Origin: Nitratireductor sp.
GTDB lineage: Bacteria > Pseudomonadota > Alphaproteobacteria > Rhizobiales > Rhizobiaceae
DNA length: 64,000 bases
Assembly (NCBI GenBank): GCA_020637805.1
Contig: JACKJU010000006.1
Span: 135,001 to 199,000, forward strand
Reading direction: 5' to 3'
Shown here: in pieces, positions 12,804 through 20,914 of the stretch
Position numbering within the stretch: the stretch's first letter is position 1
How the letters are laid out: each line of letters opens with the position of its first letter
The notes under the pieces: model-generated
Told to the model about the DNA's origin: nothing
The model's input: the letters and a program-made list of their open reading frames with translations, nothing else
The model's database searches: none
Position numbers and translations under genes: made by a program

Positions 12804-13871
12804 ATGCAACGAAGACATTTTCTGAAGACCGCAGCGGTTTCGATCCCTGCGGCAGCAAGCCTAGCGGCTCCCGCGATTGCCCAAGGCAAGATCGAGTGGA
12901 AATTCCCGACGTCATTCCCGGCCAAGGCGCCCGGCGTTGGAACGAATGCGACGAGCTTCGCCCAGCGCGTCGCGGACATGTCGGACGGTCAGCTCACCCT
13001 AAAGGTGTTTTCAAGCGGTGAGCTTGTTCCGCCTTTTGGTGTTGAGGATGCGGTGGAGCAGGGTGCTGCGGAGATCGGCCATTCCACGCCATATTATGCA
13101 GCCTCCAAGAACTCCGCGCTGCACTTCTTCTCGGCAGTTCCCTTCGGCCTGACGGCCAATGAAACCACTGCATGGCTCAGACATGGCGGCGGTCAGGATA
13201 TCTGGAACGATATCTACGCCCAGCGCAATCTCGTGCCGTTCTATTCCGGAAACTCCACGGTCCAGGCTGCCGGTTGGTTCAAGAACCCGATCAAGAGCGT
13301 GGCCGATCTGTCCGGTCTCAACATGCGAATTGCCGGCCTTGGCGGCGAAGCCATGCGCAAAGTTGGCGTGAACGCGGTTCTTCTCCCGCCTCCGGAAATT
13401 TTCCCGGCCTTCCAGTCGGGCGCAATCGATGCTGCCGAGTGGGTAGGCCCGATGCTCGATCAGGCGTTTGGCCTGCAGAAGGTTGCAAAGTACTGCTATG
13501 TGCCTGCCTTCCATGAGCCGTCGGCAGGTCTCGAGGTCGTGGTCAACAAGGCGGCCTGGGACAGCCTGCCGAAGAACCTGCAGGCGATTGTCGCCAACGC
13601 GGCCGATGCAACGAACACCGAGACACTTTCACAATTCGAATACTTCAATGCGCTCGCCATGAAGCAGTTGAAGGAGCAGGGAGTGGAATTCAACCAGTTC
13701 CCCGATGATGTGGTGGAAGCACTCAAGAAGGCATCTGCCGAGGTGATGGCGGAAAATGCCGACGCCAACCCTGATTTCAAGCGGGTGATGGAAAGCTACA
13801 ACGGCTTCCTGGATATGGCCCGTCCCTACGGTCTGGCAGTCAAGGCGCCCGTGTTTACGCAGCGCGCCTGA
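12804..13871 (+). CDS. TRAP transporter substrate-binding protein (system 1), Tat-type signal
   Basis: DctP/TakP-type periplasmic binding protein, 355 residues. The leader MQRRHFLKTAAVSIPAAA has a twin-arginine motif and ends in APAIAQ, suggesting Tat export or a Tat-like Sec signal. The block AAEWVGP (about residues 212-218) matches the Glu-Trp pair that helps bind a cation and 2-oxoacid in TakP. AGGAGG lies about seven bases before the ATG. Gene order is small permease, large permease, binding protein, and a terminator follows. The ligand is probably a monocarboxylate such as a 2-oxo or hydroxy acid (inference). Confidence 0.9.
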   Translation: MQRRHFLKTAAVSIPAAASLAAPAIAQGKIEWKFPTSFPAKAPGVGTNATSFAQRVADMSDGQLTLKVFSSGELVPPFGVEDAVEQGAAEIGHSTPYYAASKNSALHFFSAVPFGLTANETTAWLRHGGGQDIWNDIYAQRNLVPFYSGNSTVQAAGWFKNPIKSVADLSGLNMRIAGLGGEAMRKVGVNAVLLPPPEIFPAFQSGAIDAAEWVGPMLDQAFGLQKVAKYCYVPAFHEPSAGLEVVVNKAAWDSLPKNLQAIVANAADATNTETLSQFEYFNALAMKQLKEQGVEFNQFPDDVVEALKKASAEVMAENADANPDFKRVMESYNGFLDMARPYGLAVKAPVFTQRA

Positions 13872-13891
13872 TACCGCTTTCGCAAATGCAG

Positions 13892-13922
13892 AAGGCCGGT
13901 GCCGGAAGGTGCCGGCCTTTTT
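13892..13922 (+). terminator. Rho-independent terminator of TRAP operon 1
   Basis: AAGGCCGG (13892-13899) pairs with CCGGCCTT (13912-13919), with extra internal pairing, followed by a T-run (to 13922). It separates the transporter from the aminotransferase gene. Confidence 0.85.
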
Positions 13923-14006
13923 GTGTTCCGGGTACTTTTTTCAGCTTGCCTTTTATTGACGGCGCGGGTTTGAGTTCAGGCAATTTTTCCCGTCCGGAGA
14001 CCCGAA

Positions 14007-15218
14007 ATGCCACTTTCACAGGGCCGCAAGATTCTGGCCATACCTGGTCCCTCTGTCATTCCAGACCGCGTGCTCAATGCCATGCACCGCGCTTCGCCGA
14101 ACATCTACGAGGGCGAGATCGTCTCCGAGGTCGAGGGCATGATCCCCGATCTGAGGGCCGTTGCACGTACCGAGCATGAAGTGGCGATCTACATCTGCAA
14201 CGGACATGGTGCCTGGGAAGCCTCTCTCAGAAACGTGGTCAAACCCGGCGACAGGATCCTCGCGATCCAGACCGGGCGGTTCGGCACCAATTGGGGCGTT
14301 CTTGCCAGTCAGATGGGTGTGGATGTTCAGAAACTCGACTTCGGAATGCAGTCACCCGCAGATGCGAACAAGCTTGAGGAGGTTCTGCGAGCCGATACCG
14401 AGGGCAAAATCAAGGCTGTCACAACGGTTCAGGTGGATACCGCCACATCGGTGAAGAACGACGTGGCCGAGTTGAAGAATGCAATTGTCGCTGCTGGCCA
14501 CGATGCCCTGTTCATGGTCGATTGCATCGCGTCACTTGGCTGCGACAGGTACGAGATGGATGCCTGGGGCGCCGACGTTACGGTTGCTGCCTGCCAGAAA
14601 GGCCTGATGACCCCGCCGGGTCTCGGCTTTGTCTATTTCAACGACAAGGCAAAGAGCTTTCGCAAGCACGCGGTTCCGGGACAATACTGGGACTGGGTAC
14701 CGCGCGCGGAGCCAGAAATTTTCTATCAGTATTTTGGTGGCACACCGCCCGTAAGCCACCTCTATGGCCTGCGCGAAGCCCTCGACATGCTGGTCCATGA
14801 GGAGGGCATTGAGAATGTGTGGAGCCGGCATGAGGCTCTTGCCGGTGCCTACTGGGCTGCCCTGGATGCCTGGGGATCGAAAGGCAGCATGAAGCACAAC
14901 ATTGCAGACCGGGCCTTCCGTACAGTCGCCGTTTCCACCATCGAAACAGCGGAAGACGATGCGCAAAAAATCCGCGACTGGTGCGAAAAAGAAGCGGGTG
15001 TGACGCTCGGTATCGGCATCGGTTTCGGAACGCCTTCCTCCGCCGAGGCCAGGCGCCGCTTCCGCATCGGACACATGGGCCACAACAACATTCCGATGAT
15101 GATGGGCGTTGCCGGTGCCATCGACGCCGCCATGAAAGCGTTGGGTATCGAGCATGGTGAAGGAGCACTCGAGGCTGCCAGCCGCGCATTGGCTGCTTCG
15201 GTGAACCGGAATGCCTGA
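14007..15218 (+). CDS. Class V aminotransferase (alanine/serine--glyoxylate type)
   Basis: PLP enzyme of the alanine-glyoxylate / serine-glyoxylate aminotransferase group, 403 residues. N-terminal IPGPSVIPDRVLNAM is the family start; the PLP-binding Lys is Lys198 in ACQKGLMTPPGLGF, preceded by the cofactor Asp in FMVDCIASLG. The C-terminal FRIGHMGH is also conserved. It stands 135 bases after TRAP system 1 and could act on an imported amino acid or glyoxylate-linked substrate. A role in phosphonate or pyrimidine degradation by related subfamilies cannot be ruled out. Confidence 0.85.
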   Translation: MPLSQGRKILAIPGPSVIPDRVLNAMHRASPNIYEGEIVSEVEGMIPDLRAVARTEHEVAIYICNGHGAWEASLRNVVKPGDRILAIQTGRFGTNWGVLASQMGVDVQKLDFGMQSPADANKLEEVLRADTEGKIKAVTTVQVDTATSVKNDVAELKNAIVAAGHDALFMVDCIASLGCDRYEMDAWGADVTVAACQKGLMTPPGLGFVYFNDKAKSFRKHAVPGQYWDWVPRAEPEIFYQYFGGTPPVSHLYGLREALDMLVHEEGIENVWSRHEALAGAYWAALDAWGSKGSMKHNIADRAFRTVAVSTIETAEDDAQKIRDWCEKEAGVTLGIGIGFGTPSSAEARRRFRIGHMGHNNIPMMMGVAGAIDAAMKALGIEHGEGALEAASRALAASVNRNA

Positions 15219-15272
15219 CCAGTCCCCGGTTCATGGCTGCCGTGCCAAGTTCCTGCAGGTGATATTTCTCCC

Positions 15273-15303
15273 TTGACCTTCCAGTGACTGGAAGGGCTAC
15301 GTT
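15273..15303 (+). promoter_or_regulatory. CueR-type promoter with 19-bp spacer and dyad operator
   Basis: TTGACC (-35, 15273-15278) and TACGTT (-10, 15298-15303) are 19 bases apart, the stretched spacing specific to MerR-family activators. Between and over them lies a perfect dyad, CCTTCCAGT (15277-15285) and ACTGGAAGG (15287-15295), nearly the CueR consensus. It points into the copper ATPase gene, and a CueR homologue is encoded downstream. Confidence 0.92.
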
Positions 15304-15360
15304 CCTGACACTAGATATTGCCCGTGCCTGTACGCAGGCATGCGAGACAGGAGCGCGAAG

Positions 15361-17928
15361 ATGGACAAGCCGGAAAAAGACGAAGGCTGCTGTGGCGGTC
15401 ACGGCCACGATTCCAAGTATCAGGGACCTGCGGAAAAGGCGGGTTCTTCTTGCTGCGGCGGACATGATCATCAGACGGACAAACCGGTAGCAAAGGCCGA
15501 AGGGTCGTGCTGTGGCGGCGGCGCCAAACATTCGGAGGCGCAGGCGTCTTCCTGCTGCGGCGGTTCGAAACAGGATGCTGCTCCCGAACCATTGCCCACG
15601 CCCGAGGAAATTCACAAGGCGGCGACCGTGCCGATGGACGGCAAGGTGAAAGATATCGTCTGCGGGATGACCGTGACGCTGGGCAAGGGCAAGCCATCAC
15701 TCAAGTACAAGGACGAGGAATACCATTTCTGCAATCCGAAATGCCGCACCAAGTTCGAGGCCGACCCCGTTTTCTATCTCACCGGCCACAACAAGCTGAA
15801 GGCGAAGGCGGCACCCAAGAATGCGATCTACACCTGCCCCATGGACCCTGAGATCGTACAGGAAGGTCCCGGTACATGCCCGATCTGCGGCATGGCGCTG
15901 GAACCGGCATCCGGCATTTCCGAAGGACCGAACCACGAACTGATCGATTTCACCCGGCGGCTGTGGGTTAGTGCGCTCGCGGCCATTCCGCTGATCCTGC
16001 TTACCATGGGCGCCATGATCGGTCTGCCGTTCCGCGAGTGGCTGGGCGAACGCAACGCGCAATTCGTGGAATTGGCACTTGCCACGCCGGTTGTGCTGTG
16101 GGCGGCGAAGCCCTTCTTCCAGCGCGGCTGGACATCGCTTGTGACGCGCAATTTCAACATGTGGACGCTGATCATGCTGGGGGTTGGCGCAGCCTACGGA
16201 TATTCGGTCATTGCGACGCTGGTGCCACAACTGTTCCCTGCCGAGTTCCGCACCGCCGATGGCAGCGTGCCGGTCTATTTCGAGGCATCGGTAGTGATCG
16301 TCGCGCTGGTGTTCGTCGGCCAGGTGCTGGAATTGAGGGCGCGCGAACGCACCGGCGATGCCATACGAGCCCTGCTTGACCTCGCTCCCAAGACGGCGCG
16401 CCGCATCAATGACGACGGGTCCGAATACGATGCGCCGCTCGACAACATCCTGAGCGGTGACAAGATCAGGGTAAGGCCGGGTGAGAGTGTGCCCGTCGAC
16501 GGTGTCATTCTGGAAGGTGCCTCCCACGTGGACGAGAGCATGATAACCGGTGAGCCCGTGCCGGTTTCCAAGCAGGAAGGCGATGACGTCACGGGCGGCT
16601 CCCTCAACAAGCAGGGCGGCTTCATCATGGAGGCGCGCAAGGTCGGTGAGGAAACCATGCTGTCACGCATCGTGGCCATGGTGGCGAGCGCGCAGCGTTC
16701 CCGCGCGCCCGTTCAGGCGTTCGCCGACCGGGTGGCGAACTGGTTCGTTCCATCCGTGGTGCTGGCGTCGATCATCGCATTCGTTGCATGGGCATGGTTC
16801 GGGCCCGAACCGGCTCTCGTTTACGCTCTGATATCGGCGGTATCCGTGCTCATCATCGCTTGCCCGTGCGCGCTTGGACTGGCGACGCCGATGTCGGTCA
16901 TGACGGCAACCGGACGGGGTGCGCAGGCAGGTGTTCTGGTCAAGGAGGCCGAGGCGCTGGAGCGGCTCTCCAAGGTTGACACGATTGTCGTCGACAAGAC
17001 TGGTACGCTTACACGCGGACAGCCGGAACTGACCGATGTCGTCTCCTTCGGGAAAAGCGGCGAAGCGACGCTGTTGTCGCTCGCGGCAGGCCTTGAGCAG
17101 GGATCCGAGCATCCTTTGGCTGAGGCAATTCTCAAGGGCGCTGAAACGCGTGGTGCCAAACCGGTGAAGGTTTCGGGCTTCGAGGCCATTACCGGCAAGG
17201 GCGTGAAGGCTAAATCCGGCAAGGATGCCGTGGCACTCGGCAACAGCGCAATGATGGAAGCTGAGGGCATATCCCTCGAAGATGATGACAAGGCGGAGCA
17301 ACTGCGCGCCCAGGGCAAGACCGTGATGTACCTGGCAAAAGCCGGCAAGCTTGCCGGGCTGCTGGCGGTTGCAGATCCTGTCAAGGAAAACGCCAGGGAA
17401 GCGGTCAAGGCGCTGCATGATTACGGACTGCGCATCGTCATGGCGACTGGCGACAACGAGGTGACCGCGCAAGCGGTGGCAAGTGCGCTAGGCCTCGACG
17501 AGGTTCGCGCTGGGGTATTGCCCGAAGACAAGAAGGCGCTGGTTGACGAACTGAAATCGCAGGGACGCGTGGTGGCAATGGCCGGTGACGGTGTCAACGA
17601 TGCGCCTGCGCTTGCTTCCGCCGATGTGGGCATTGCCATGGGTACGGGCGCAGACGTCGCGGTCGAGAGCGCTGGTATCACCCTTTTGAAGGGAGACATC
17701 TCCGGCATTGCCAAGGCACGGCATCTTGCCGATGCGACGATCCGCAACATCAAGCAGAACCTGATGTTCGCCTTTGGGTACAACATGCTGGGCGTGCCGA
17801 TTGCCGCTGGCATTCTCTATCCGGTCACCGGCACCCTGCTTTCACCGATGATCGCGGCGGCGGCAATGAGCCTGTCCTCGGTCTCTGTCATATCCAACGC
17901 ACTGCGCCTGCGCCGTCTGAAACTGTGA
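15361..17928 (+). CDS. copA: Copper-translocating P1B-type ATPase with Cys-rich N-terminus
   Basis: Cu(I)-exporting P-type ATPase, 855 residues from ATG 15361 (an ATG 21 bases upstream is less well placed relative to AGGAG). The N-terminus has four CCGG motifs (residues 10-13, 31-34, 50-53, 65-68), each near His residues, then a YHS domain (about 97-142, with CGM and CNPKC), then a heavy-metal-binding domain (about 156-183, YTCPMDP and CPICGM), and no classical GMTCxxC domain. The membrane CPC motif is at 501-503, phosphorylated Asp is 545 in DKTGTLT, and C-terminal YN and MSLSS motifs fit Cu(I) specificity. Preceded by a CueR promoter and followed by cueR eight bases later. Confidence 0.95.
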   Translation: MDKPEKDEGCCGGHGHDSKYQGPAEKAGSSCCGGHDHQTDKPVAKAEGSCCGGGAKHSEAQASSCCGGSKQDAAPEPLPTPEEIHKAATVPMDGKVKDIVCGMTVTLGKGKPSLKYKDEEYHFCNPKCRTKFEADPVFYLTGHNKLKAKAAPKNAIYTCPMDPEIVQEGPGTCPICGMALEPASGISEGPNHELIDFTRRLWVSALAAIPLILLTMGAMIGLPFREWLGERNAQFVELALATPVVLWAAKPFFQRGWTSLVTRNFNMWTLIMLGVGAAYGYSVIATLVPQLFPAEFRTADGSVPVYFEASVVIVALVFVGQVLELRARERTGDAIRALLDLAPKTARRINDDGSEYDAPLDNILSGDKIRVRPGESVPVDGVILEGASHVDESMITGEPVPVSKQEGDDVTGGSLNKQGGFIMEARKVGEETMLSRIVAMVASAQRSRAPVQAFADRVANWFVPSVVLASIIAFVAWAWFGPEPALVYALISAVSVLIIACPCALGLATPMSVMTATGRGAQAGVLVKEAEALERLSKVDTIVVDKTGTLTRGQPELTDVVSFGKSGEATLLSLAAGLEQGSEHPLAEAILKGAETRGAKPVKVSGFEAITGKGVKAKSGKDAVALGNSAMMEAEGISLEDDDKAEQLRAQGKTVMYLAKAGKLAGLLAVADPVKENAREAVKALHDYGLRIVMATGDNEVTAQAVASALGLDEVRAGVLPEDKKALVDELKSQGRVVAMAGDGVNDAPALASADVGIAMGTGADVAVESAGITLLKGDISGIAKARHLADATIRNIKQNLMFAFGYNMLGVPIAAGILYPVTGTLLSPMIAAAAMSLSSVSVISNALRLRRLKL

Positions 17929-17936
17929 GGTGAACC

Positions 17937-18323
17937 ATGAATATTGGTGATGCTGCCAGCCATTCCGGATTGCCACCGAAAACGATCCGGTACTACGAGG
18001 AGATTTCTCTTCTAAAGCCGGGGCGCCTGCCGAACGGCTACCGGGACTATTCGCAAAACGATGTGCACCGGTTGAAGTTTCTGCAGCGGGCGCGTGGCCT
18101 GGGCTTTTCGATCGATGAATGCAGAAACCTGTTGTCACTCTACGATGATGATCATCGCGCGAGTGCGGACGTGAAGGCCATGGCCGTCGAGAAGATCGGC
18201 GAGATCGATGCGAAGATTGCCGAACTGCAGTCTCTTCGCGACACGCTGGGCCGGTTGGCCAAGAGTTGCCATGGCGACAACCGGCCAGACTGTCCGATCA
18301 TCGATGATCTGGCGGGAAACTGA
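17937..18323 (+). CDS. cueR: Cu(I)-responsive MerR-family regulator CueR
   Basis: Transcription activator that senses Cu(I) and distorts promoters with 19-bp spacers. 128 residues: an N-terminal winged helix-turn-helix (NIGDAASHSGLPPKTIRYYEE), a dimer helix and a metal loop with Cys111 and Cys119 in CHGDNRPDC, matching the two thiolate ligands of E. coli CueR; Ser76 aligns with the Ser that marks monovalent-ion sensors. Eight bases after copA with a good ribosome site (GAGG), so it is probably expressed from the same promoter as its own target. Confidence 0.94.
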   Translation: MNIGDAASHSGLPPKTIRYYEEISLLKPGRLPNGYRDYSQNDVHRLKFLQRARGLGFSIDECRNLLSLYDDDHRASADVKAMAVEKIGEIDAKIAELQSLRDTLGRLAKSCHGDNRPDCPIIDDLAGN

Positions 18324-18358
18324 TCTGAAATCAAGCATCCTGCCTGGAGGGGACATCA

Positions 18359-18772
18359 ATGAGGAACGTACTGTTGGCGGTGGTTCTTGCCGTGGCCGCC
18401 GGTGTTGTCTGGTGGTTCGCCATTCGCGAGGATGGCAGCGAAGCAATTGCCGGTGAGCCCATTGTGGAAGTAAAGGTGCCAGCCCTGGAGGGCGCGGCCG
18501 GGGATGGCGCACAGATTTTTGCTGCAAACTGTGCGCAATGCCATGGCGAGAATGCGTCAGGCCGCAACGGTTTTGGTCCGCCGCTTGTTCATGTTATCTA
18601 TGAGCCGAACCATCATGGGGATCTTGCGTTCCATTTGGCGGTGAAACAGGGCGTGCGTGCACATCACTGGCCATTCGGGAACATGGCTCCCGTGCCGGGT
18701 GTGGGAGAGGATGACGTCAACAAGATCATCGCCTATGTGCGCACTCTCCAGCGGGCGAACGGAATCAACTAG
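18359..18772 (+). CDS. Membrane-anchored c-type cytochrome
   Basis: Small monohaem cytochrome c, 137 residues. One N-terminal membrane helix (about 4-21) anchors it, followed by a linker and a class I domain with CAQCH (58-62) and a likely axial Met109 in FGNMAPVPG. A strong GGAGGGG site precedes the ATG. It follows cueR by 35 bases and precedes a cytochrome c' gene by nine, so it is likely part of the copper transcript. It might carry electrons for periplasmic Cu(I) oxidation; that is inference. Confidence 0.86.
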   Translation: MRNVLLAVVLAVAAGVVWWFAIREDGSEAIAGEPIVEVKVPALEGAAGDGAQIFAANCAQCHGENASGRNGFGPPLVHVIYEPNHHGDLAFHLAVKQGVRAHHWPFGNMAPVPGVGEDDVNKIIAYVRTLQRANGIN

Positions 18773-18781
18773 GATCATGGA

Positions 18782-19231
18782 ATGAAGAGACCAGTTACGT
18801 TCGCGGCCTTGATATTGGTCGCGGCGTCGTTTTCAGCCTTTGCCCATATGGGCGCAACCGGCATCGTCAAGCAGCGCATGGAAACGATGAAGGAAATGAA
18901 GTCCGCCATGGCTGAAATCGGCGCAATGGTGAAGAAGGAAAGACCGTTCGACGCCAGTGTGGTGGCAAAAGCAGGCAAATCACTTGCCAGGGACGCGTCA
19001 CGGATTTCCGGCCAGTTTCCGAACACGAAGGAAAGCAGGCAAAAGGTTTCCGAGGCCACGGAACGCGTCTGGGAGGAAATGCCGCGTTTCAAGGCGTTGG
19101 CGGTGGACCTGGAGAAAAAGGCAAAGGCATTGTCGAAAGCCGATAGCGCTGCTTCCATGAAAGTGAGTTTCATGGAAGTCGGCAAGGCGTGTTCTGCATG
19201 CCATGAGGACTTCAGGCGCAAGAGAAACTGA
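18782..19231 (+). CDS. Cytochrome c' family protein
   Basis: Class II (c'-type) cytochrome, 149 residues. A signal peptide (residues 1-21, ending FSAFA) precedes a four-helix-bundle sequence with regular Ala/Lys/Glu helices, and the haem motif CSACHEDFR (from residue 137) sits at the C-terminus as in the family. Cytochromes c' bind NO and related ligands, and some protect against copper or nitrosative stress. Nine bases after the preceding cytochrome gene, thus the fourth gene of the copper cluster. Confidence 0.88.
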   Translation: MKRPVTFAALILVAASFSAFAHMGATGIVKQRMETMKEMKSAMAEIGAMVKKERPFDASVVAKAGKSLARDASRISGQFPNTKESRQKVSEATERVWEEMPRFKALAVDLEKKAKALSKADSAASMKVSFMEVGKACSACHEDFRRKRN

Positions 19232-19293
19232 CTCGTTTGCCGAGAGTTCCGATTGGCGTTGCCGGGAAACGGGATTTCGGCAAGTATTGGCCC

Positions 19294-20763
19294 ATGCATG
19301 AACTTCTCGATGCGCGCCAGATGAGTGAGGCCGACAGGCTGACGATCGAAGGCGGCTTACCCGGTATCGATCTGATGGAGGCTGCGGGCAAGGCGGTTGC
19401 CCGTCAGGCTATGGTCATGACCCCTGCAGGTGGAACTGTGCTCGTTGCCTGCGGCACTGGCAACAATGGCGGCGACGGGTTCGTGGTGGCGCGCCATCTC
19501 GCTGCTGCCGGGTATAGGGTCACCGTGCGCCTGCTTGGTGATGTAGGCCGGATCAAGGGCGATGCGCTCATCGCGTTTCAGGCATGGCAAGGTACAACGG
19601 AAGCCGCAACCAATTCCGGCTGGAAATGCGATCTCGTGGTCGATGCCCTGTTCGGGGCGGGGCTGGACAGGCCGCTTGAAGGCGAGGCGGGCCGGATCGT
19701 TGATGCAATCAACAGGTCGGGCAGTCCCGTACTCGCGGTCGATCTGCCCAGCGGGTTGAACGGCATGACCGGTGCCGCGGACGGCCCGGTTGTCGAGGCC
19801 GATGCCACCGTCACCTTCTTCAGGAAGAAGCCCGCACATCTGCTTTTGCCCGGACGGCTATTGTGCGGGAAGCTGGTGTTTGCCCAGATCGGTATCGACG
19901 CTTCGGTTCTTGCCGAAATCAAACCCTCGGTCTTCGAAAATCTCCCCCAACTCTGGCGCAAGGATTTTCCGACCCCCAACAGCGACGGACACAAGTATGC
20001 TCGCGGTCATGCGCTGGTGCTTTCTGGCGGAATGACATCTACGGGCGCTGCGCGGCTTGCGGCGGGGGCTGCGCTCAGGGCAGGGGCGGGGCTTGTCACG
20101 CTGGCAAGTCCGGGAAACGCGCTTGCGGTCAATGCCGCGCATCTGACCTCCGCCATGCTGAAGCGCGCGGATGATGCCGGCTCCATTGCGGAGATTCTTG
20201 CAGACAAGCGCTTCAATGCCATCGTGGCGGGACCCGCGCTTGGAACCGATGCAACAGCGCGTGAAAAAGTCGAGGCGGTTGTGATGGCAAGGCGCAGAAC
20301 AGTTCTGGATGCCGACGCACTGACCGTGTTTGCAAATGAGCCGGGTGAGCTCTTCGAACTTCTGAAGCGCGACGGTCAGGAGACGGTGCTTACACCGCAC
20401 GAAGGCGAGTTTGCCCGGTTGTTCGGCAGTATTTCGAGCGATGTTTCGAAAATCGATCGTGCCCGGGAAGCTGCACGCATCAGTGGCGCAGTCGTGATCC
20501 TCAAGGGGGCGGATACCGTGATTGCCGCTCCGGATGGCCGTGCTGCGATCAACACGAATGCACCGCCCTGGCTTGCGACGGCGGGATCGGGTGATGTGCT
20601 GGCCGGTATCGCCGGCGGTCTTTTGGCGCAGTCAATGCCCGCCTTTGAGGCGGCATGCGCGGCGGTATGGCTTCACGGGGAAGCGGCAAACAGGTGTGGC
20701 AGGGGGCTAGTTTCATCCGATCTGGATGAGGGGCTGCGGCAAATTCTGCGAGAAATGGCCTGA
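19294..20763 (+). CDS. nnr: Bifunctional NAD(P)HX epimerase / ADP-dependent NAD(P)HX dehydratase
   Basis: Repairs hydrated NADH and NADPH. The N-terminal epimerase half (about 1-205, GTGNNGGDGFVVARHL) converts R and S forms; the C-terminal ribokinase-like half (about 215-489, with HKYARGHALVLSGG, LTPHEGEFARLFG and ATAGSGDVLAGIAGG) dehydrates the S form using ADP. The ATG at 19294 begins the family's usual MHELLDARQM; an upstream in-frame start at 19237 would add 19 non-conserved residues. Confidence 0.94.
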   Translation: MHELLDARQMSEADRLTIEGGLPGIDLMEAAGKAVARQAMVMTPAGGTVLVACGTGNNGGDGFVVARHLAAAGYRVTVRLLGDVGRIKGDALIAFQAWQGTTEAATNSGWKCDLVVDALFGAGLDRPLEGEAGRIVDAINRSGSPVLAVDLPSGLNGMTGAADGPVVEADATVTFFRKKPAHLLLPGRLLCGKLVFAQIGIDASVLAEIKPSVFENLPQLWRKDFPTPNSDGHKYARGHALVLSGGMTSTGAARLAAGAALRAGAGLVTLASPGNALAVNAAHLTSAMLKRADDAGSIAEILADKRFNAIVAGPALGTDATAREKVEAVVMARRRTVLDADALTVFANEPGELFELLKRDGQETVLTPHEGEFARLFGSISSDVSKIDRAREAARISGAVVILKGADTVIAAPDGRAAINTNAPPWLATAGSGDVLAGIAGGLLAQSMPAFEAACAAVWLHGEAANRCGRGLVSSDLDEGLRQILREMA

Positions 20764-20914
20764 AATCGCGCATTGCGCGAAACGATAGCCGCTATCTGAA
20801 CTTTGCTGCCTCTTGCATCTGGTAAATAGCCAATTCAACTTCTAAAGTGGCTTTTGTGCACTGCGGTATTGCTGTGCCGAAAGACAGACCCGGATACCTT
20901 CGAGGGGAGCTTCC

